A DNA stretch of 64,000 nucleotides, taken from positions 62,001 to 126,000 of the forward strand of contig NZ_NQKX01000005.1 of assembly GCF_002252635.1 (NCBI RefSeq), read 5' to 3'. This DNA comes from Synechococcus sp. MW101C3 (GTDB lineage Bacteria; Cyanobacteriota; Cyanobacteriia; PCC-6307; Cyanobiaceae). Position numbers and translations under genes: made by a program. The notes under the pieces are model-generated. The model worked only from the letters and a program-made list of their open reading frames with translations, did not search any database and was not told the DNA's origin. Below, piece by piece: positions 60,068 through 64,000 of the stretch. Numbering within the stretch: the first letter of the stretch is position 1; each line of letters begins with the position of its first letter.

Positions 60068-62515
60068 TCAGCGCAGGGATGACTCAATCTGATGAAAACC
60101 AGCCATGGGTGGAATAACAGTATGCAATGCCTTGGCTATGCGGGCTAGTTCCTTTAAGCTGAGCAATGAAGAGATGGCAGACCGGTTTCCGTGCCCCATG
60201 TAAAGAACGGGGAATCCATGGACCTCATCAGTATCCTCAGTAAAAAGATGGCAGGAGGTTGAGGATGAAATCATGAACACAATGGTGTTCCAATAGCGCA
60301 GCTCAGGGAGATCAGATTCGGCATGCAACACTTCATGCAAGACTTCAACCTCAGCATGGCCTGAGAAGATCCTCTGGAGATAGCCAGGCTCCCAAGATGG
60401 GTACAGCCCAGAGCCAACAAGCACCTGCTCTGGTCTCAGCAACAAATCATTGAAGGTGTGTCTGCCGAGCCAAAAGACGGGCTCTTCAACATTGATACTT
60501 CCATGGTCAATCGCACTAAGGAGTATGCGTGGACGCACTATTGATCTCACCTTCATAATCGAAGTGATATCAATTGTATGCATAAGAGGGGTGGTGGAAG
60601 GGAAATGGCTCATCCCCTGCATTGGTGGAACAATGCATTCACCGCAAATTGCCTGCCACAGCAGTTCTGATATGGTATTCCATGTGATTTCCTTCTGGGT
60701 TGACACTTTCACCACAGCCTGAAGAAGAACTGGTAAGGCATTTTCTGGTTCAGCGGTGGGATGAAGCAGCTGGCTGGAACAACCAGTGCCATGCCATCGG
60801 CTGGTCCCTATCACGGCAACCATGTCCCAATATTGAAGCTCAGGCATCTGGTATGAGTTATGCTTAAAGGCTGTGAATTGGCTCCAAGACCAGTGTTCGG
60901 AGTCGAGCCTTGCTGATATGAAGTTTTCGTCCCATGAGGGCTGCAGCGTGAGCATAAAGAGCAATTGATCATCTGACACTTGCGTTGGCCAGTCATTCTT
61001 TGTTCCAAGCCAAAAGACAGGTTCGCTGCTGTTGACAAATCGGCGACTGTTCCCCTTGCAATTAGCGCGGGTTTGCTGAGAGTGCATGGGCATGGTCGGA
61101 TGAGTCTTTGCAGAGCTGTTGGCGCCAGAGTGCGAATGACCGCTCAGGATTGACTGCATTGCGAGTAAATAGCTCTCTGCAATACGAGCTCGGCTGTGAG
61201 TCTGTCGGCACCGTTCGGCTTCACTCGTGCTATCTGCGGGCAATGCAACATCAATAAGCTGTTTTTTAATGGTACGAGCAAGCAAATTGGTTGCATGGCC
61301 GAGTCTGGTCTTGTCGTGAGCATTGAAGCCGTTGGCAATGTTGAGCCGATCGCCCACCACTCGCATCAGCTCTGGATAGGCTCCTGCAATCTCTGTGTTG
61401 CCACCGACTGCAAAGGCGGCAATTGCAGTTCCTTGCTCAAGTGTCTCGATGAGAAGATTTGAGTAGTTCTCTTCAATGGAAGGGAAGATAAGCAAGTCTA
61501 CCAATCCAAGAATAACTGCCAAGTGATGGCTAGGAACTCGTCCATGGCTCACAACGCTGATAAGTGGTTGACATGCGCCTATGCGGCTGTACTGGTTGAC
61601 TAAGTCTCCTATGATTGTCTCTGATCCTTCTGTTGCGCCAGCTAGATGCAGCTCTATTCCTTCATTCAAGTCTTTTGAACTTGCCACTGCCATTGCCAGT
61701 GCCTTGACACCAATCAAGCTGCCTTTGCGTGGGTCATTCAGATCATCAGCAACAAGGGCAACTTTTCGTTTTTTTGTGCGGAATTTAGATGCGATACTCT
61801 CAACCTCATCTGGAGTGCAAATGGCATCGTCTTCGACTGGGTTCTTCAGGGAACTCAGTACATGATCATTGGAATGGGGAAGAGCAGAACTGGCTGCTTC
61901 CTTCACAATCCATTCGGAAGGGCCTGTCCAGTAGAAGTTTGGAGCGCTCAGGATTGCATGCTTGATATGGTGCTGCCGTTCTGCCAGCAACTGTGTTCTT
62001 CTCGTAGCCAGTTGGGGACAGCCGCTGCATATCTTGGTAAACAATCTGCACCCTGCCGAATAGTGGCACGCACCTGTGAAGTGATTTTGATCATGCATGG
62101 TAATCAAAACTGGCTTCTTCGTATCGCGAAGGTGCTGGAGGCACCTGATTGAAAACAGACCCGAAACCCAATGCATATTGACAATGTCATGTTCGTCAAA
62201 CAAATCAATCAAAACTGCATCGTAAGGCCCTTCGAGATCTAGCGCACTAAGATAAGTGGTGGAGAAATCACTCCTTTCCTCGTTTAAATGCATTGACAGT
62301 TTTTCGTCTGCCCATTCGCTGCCATGCTTATAAACCTTGCGCGTGGCAGTCTGCCCCGTTTTCTTATTGTATTCGCGCAGCCATAGGTCAGCATTTTCCC
62401 TGTAGACAAGAGTGGCCCTAGAAACCTTGTTCTGTTCTCTGATGGCTTCCCATATGCGTCTGCAGGCTATGCCTGCTCCCCCACTTAGTCGTGTTGATGC
62501 AAATAGAACTCGCAT
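60068..62515 (-). CDS. GT4-like glycosyltransferase with two copies of an unknown C-terminal domain
   Basis: 815 residues. About 1-440 is a GT4-like transferase: RVLFASTRLSGGAGIACRR, DIVNMHWVSGLFSIRCLQHL, MHDQNHFTGACHYSAGC with CSGCPQL, KVALVADDLNDPRKGSLIG, and IFPSIEENYSNLLIETLEQG (donor site). After a polar linker (470-505) an unknown domain occurs twice: EPVFWLGTKNDWPTQVSD, LQPSWDENFISARLDSE, MPELQYWDMVAVIGTSRW, and then EEPVFWLGRHTFNDLLLRPE, LYPSWEPGYLQRIFSGHA, LPELRYWNTIVFMISSST. Shared residues are EPVFWLG, PSWE/D, PELxYWD/N and a closing PVL. AT-richer than the core. Confidence 0.82.
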   Translation of the reverse strand: MRVLFASTRLSGGAGIACRRIWEAIREQNKVSRATLVYRENADLWLREYNKKTGQTATRKVYKHGSEWADEKLSMHLNEERSDFSTTYLSALDLEGPYDAVLIDLFDEHDIVNMHWVSGLFSIRCLQHLRDTKKPVLITMHDQNHFTGACHYSAGCRLFTKICSGCPQLATRRTQLLAERQHHIKHAILSAPNFYWTGPSEWIVKEAASSALPHSNDHVLSSLKNPVEDDAICTPDEVESIASKFRTKKRKVALVADDLNDPRKGSLIGVKALAMAVASSKDLNEGIELHLAGATEGSETIIGDLVNQYSRIGACQPLISVVSHGRVPSHHLAVILGLVDLLIFPSIEENYSNLLIETLEQGTAIAAFAVGGNTEIAGAYPELMRVVGDRLNIANGFNAHDKTRLGHATNLLARTIKKQLIDVALPADSTSEAERCRQTHSRARIAESYLLAMQSILSGHSHSGANSSAKTHPTMPMHSQQTRANCKGNSRRFVNSSEPVFWLGTKNDWPTQVSDDQLLFMLTLQPSWDENFISARLDSEHWSWSQFTAFKHNSYQMPELQYWDMVAVIGTSRWHGTGCSSQLLHPTAEPENALPVLLQAVVKVSTQKEITWNTISELLWQAICGECIVPPMQGMSHFPSTTPLMHTIDITSIMKVRSIVRPRILLSAIDHGSINVEEPVFWLGRHTFNDLLLRPEQVLVGSGLYPSWEPGYLQRIFSGHAEVEVLHEVLHAESDLPELRYWNTIVFMISSSTSCHLFTEDTDEVHGFPVLYMGHGNRSAISSLLSLKELARIAKALHTVIPPMAGFHQIESSLR

Positions 62516-62533
62516 AGCTGATTTATCCAGAGC

Positions 62534-63110
62534 CTATGCTCTGTCCCTCGTGTGCGCTTGAAATGCCAACCAAGAATTCTTGATTCCTTCTTGCAGGCCA
62601 ATTTGTGGCTGCCATCCCGTGGCGGTGATTCGACTCACGTCGAGTTGTCTCTTTGGCGTTGCGTCTGGTTTGGTTGAGTCCCATTGGATTGCGCCGCTGT
62701 AGCCCACCGTACTGGTTGCCAGTTCAGCCAGCTCCCTGATAGCAAGATCTACACCGTTACCCACGTTTAGGTGCTGCACCGGCTCGATCGAATCTGACGA
62801 GTAGTGCTCAAGCGCATGCACGCAGGCCTCACCCAGATCATCCGCTTGCAGGAACTCCCTCAGCGGCGCGCCCGTACCCCACCGAGGCACGCTTGGCGCA
62901 ACGCTTTCCCTGTCCTCGTGGAATTGGCAGATCACGGCGGCCATCACATGGCTGTGGGTGGGATGGTATTGGTCACCCGGCACATAGAGATTGGTGGGCA
63001 TCAGGCTGATCGCATCGAAGCCGTACTGGATCCGTAGCACCTGGCAGGGCTTAATGCCGGCGATCTTGGCGATCGCATCCCACTCATTGGAGGGCTCCAG
63101 GGTCTCCTGA
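62534..63110 (-). pseudogene. fcl: GDP-L-fucose synthase 3' fragment, catalytic Tyr lost
   Basis: The last about 190 residues of an fcl gene; 5' part missing. It begins at LEPSNEW then reads DAIAKIAG, where intact enzymes have YAIAKIAG, so the catalytic Tyr of the Y-x3-K pair is Asp. GFDAISLMPTNLYVPGDQYH, PTHSHVMAAVICQFHE and GTGAPLREFLQADDLGEACV follow. Upstream sequence in this frame (to 63895) has no family character and overlaps the higA antitoxin. Compared with the copy at 63607-64000 it is diverged by substitutions throughout, so it is not a fresh duplicate. Confidence 0.82.
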
Positions 63111-63174
63111 TGCTGCTCAAGAGCCTGGAGCTGCAGAAATTGCTGGGAGGCCGTTGAGACAGGCAACAGCGCGA

Positions 63175-63486
63175 TCAGACCGTTAGTAGCTCCATGGCCG
63201 TGGCCGTCAACCCCGAAAGGTCGAGCCGCTGCCTGGCCTCCCACAGCTGGTAGCTGTCCTGCAGCGCCAGCCAGCTGTCGGGGCTGCGACCCAGCACCTT
63301 CGACAACCGCAGCGCTATGTCCGGTGTGACCCGGCTTTTGCTGGCCACCAGCCGCTGAAACGTGGAGGCAGACACCCCCAGCCGCTCCGCCACTTTCCGA
63401 ATCGAGAGCTCGCAGGGCTCGAAATACACCCCCGCGATGAACTCGTCCGGATGAGGCGGCTGATGCATCGCGATCGCTTGTGCCAT
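63175..63486 (-). CDS. higA: HigA-type antitoxin (Xre HTH)
   Basis: 103 residues from ATG 63486. It matches HigA/VapI antitoxins: PPHPDEFIAGVYFEPCELSI, RKVAERLGVSASTFQRLVAS and ALRLSKVLGRSPDSWLALQD, then YQLWEARQRLDLSGL. It would bind the operator of its operon and neutralise HigB. The start overlaps the stop of an upstream frame (TGATG at 63484-63488), which is the normal order toxin-antitoxin in hig operons, although the toxin appears truncated. It lies between the two fcl fragments. Confidence 0.88.
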   Translation of the reverse strand: MAQAIAMHQPPHPDEFIAGVYFEPCELSIRKVAERLGVSASTFQRLVASKSRVTPDIALRLSKVLGRSPDSWLALQDSYQLWEARQRLDLSGLTATAMELLTV

Positions 63487-63606
63487 CAGTGGCAATCCTC
63501 ATCGTGGAGATCAAAGACGTGGCCCGCGCAGAACACAAAGTTGGGCCACCACGCTTCATGCCGGGCGCGGATCCAGCGGCCAGGGCTGCTGTTGCACTTG
63601 CCATTC
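63486..63606 (-). pseudogene. Possible HigB toxin remnant
   Basis: Reading the minus strand upstream of higA in the frame that ends at TGA 63486-63488 gives RWIRARHEAWWPNFVFCAG and HVFDLHDEDCH. The end pattern (F-x-F-x-x-G-x-x-x-D-x-x-x-x-D-x-H) resembles the C-terminus of HigB/RelE toxins. No start codon or N-terminal part is found before the fcl stop at 63607, so the toxin would be truncated. An unrelated coding frame is possible. Confidence 0.35.
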
Positions 63607-64000
63607 TCATAGCCGGATGCTCCCACGGGCGGCAAACTCGGCCACCGTGCCCGCCAGCCCCTCCGCCAACGGGATGCGGGCGCGCCAACCCAGGGCCGCC
63701 AGGCGGCTCACATCCAGCTGCTTTTTCGGGGTGCCGTCGGGCCTGGTGCTGTCCCACTCCAGGCTGCCGGCAAAGCCGGTGGCGGCGGCCACCGCTTCCG
63801 CCAGCTCGCGGATCGTGAGATCCACGCCCGTGCCCACATTCAGAAACTGCAGCTCTTGGGGCCCCGGCTGCCAGCGCTCCAGCGCGAACACGCACGCCTC
63901 GCCCAGATCATCCACATGCAGGAATTCCCGCAGCGGCGTGCCGGTGCCCCAGCAGGTCACGCTCGGTGCATTGGCCTGGGCCGCCTCATGAAACCGCCGG
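63607..64000 (-). CDS. fcl: GDP-L-fucose synthase, C-terminal part (5' end outside window)
   Basis: Converts GDP-4-keto-6-deoxymannose to GDP-L-fucose, the last step after GDP-mannose 4,6-dehydratase. Only the last about 130 residues are in the window. RRFHEAAQANAPSVTCWGTG, TPLREFLHVDDLGEACVFAL, LNVGTGVDLTIRELAEAVAA, WDSTRPDGTPKKQLDVSRL and LGWRARIPLAEGL are canonical Fcl sequence. The stop TGA is at 63607-63609. GDP-mannose from manC at 44 kb is the upstream precursor. Confidence 0.93.
   Translation of the reverse strand, partial: RRFHEAAQANAPSVTCWGTGTPLREFLHVDDLGEACVFALERWQPGPQELQFLNVGTGVDLTIRELAEAVAAATGFAGSLEWDSTRPDGTPKKQLDVSRLAALGWRARIPLAEGLAGTVAEFAARGSIRL

Overview
The window looks like a piece of chromosome from a GC-rich unicellular cyanobacterium of the Synechococcus/Cyanobium type. 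This is inferred from gene content and order (isochorismate synthase; glutathione synthetase, glutaredoxin and prfB side by side; then a small membrane protein, ybeY, dgkA and a glutamine amidotransferase), not from any marker gene. No rRNA, tRNA or CRISPR array was seen.

Layout. 1-9.1 kb is core housekeeping: the end of menF, a cyclic-nucleotide-domain patatin lipase, a membrane desaturase/hydroxylase, gshB, grxC, prfB with its programmed frameshift, ybeY, dgkA, pabA/trpG and an exported metallo-hydrolase-like protein. 9.2-36.3 kb is a dense cluster for making and exporting a surface glycoconjugate or glycoprotein. It holds a type I secretion module (HlyD adaptor, HlyB-like ABC transporter with a dead peptidase domain, parvulin-like foldase, TPR protein) surrounded by GT2, GT4 and GT61 glycosyltransferases, several of them fused, a sulfotransferase, and two likely export substrates: a small RTX calcium-binding protein and a Hint-domain protein. 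36.4-43.5 kb is an accessory strip with a duplicated FkbM methyltransferase (one copy carrying a transposase-like helix-turn-helix), HipBA and VapBC toxin-antitoxin systems and broken small genes. 44.0-50.1 kb makes nucleotide sugars: GDP-mannose (manC-type enzyme) and a CDP-3,6-dideoxyhexose (rfbF, rfbG, rfbH and a reductase/epimerase). 50.3-53.9 kb holds two tandem AT-richer paralogues of unknown family with GT61-like features. 54.1-56.3 kb is a decayed IS3-family element. 56.4-62.5 kb has another sulfotransferase and two very large multi-domain glycosyltransferases, again AT-richer. 62.5-64 kb has two copies of the GDP-L-fucose synthase 3' end, one defective, with a HigA-type antitoxin between them.

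Together the genes suggest a strain-variable surface polymer built from GDP-mannose/GDP-fucose and a CDP-dideoxysugar, decorated by sulfation and methylation, and possibly attached to RTX/Hint proteins exported by the type I system. The most novel-looking items are the tandem unknown family at 50.3-53.9 kb, the GT61-like plus GT-D-like fusion at 25.6-28.3 kb, the repeated unknown domain at the end of the 815-residue glycosyltransferase, and the HTH-FkbM fusion.
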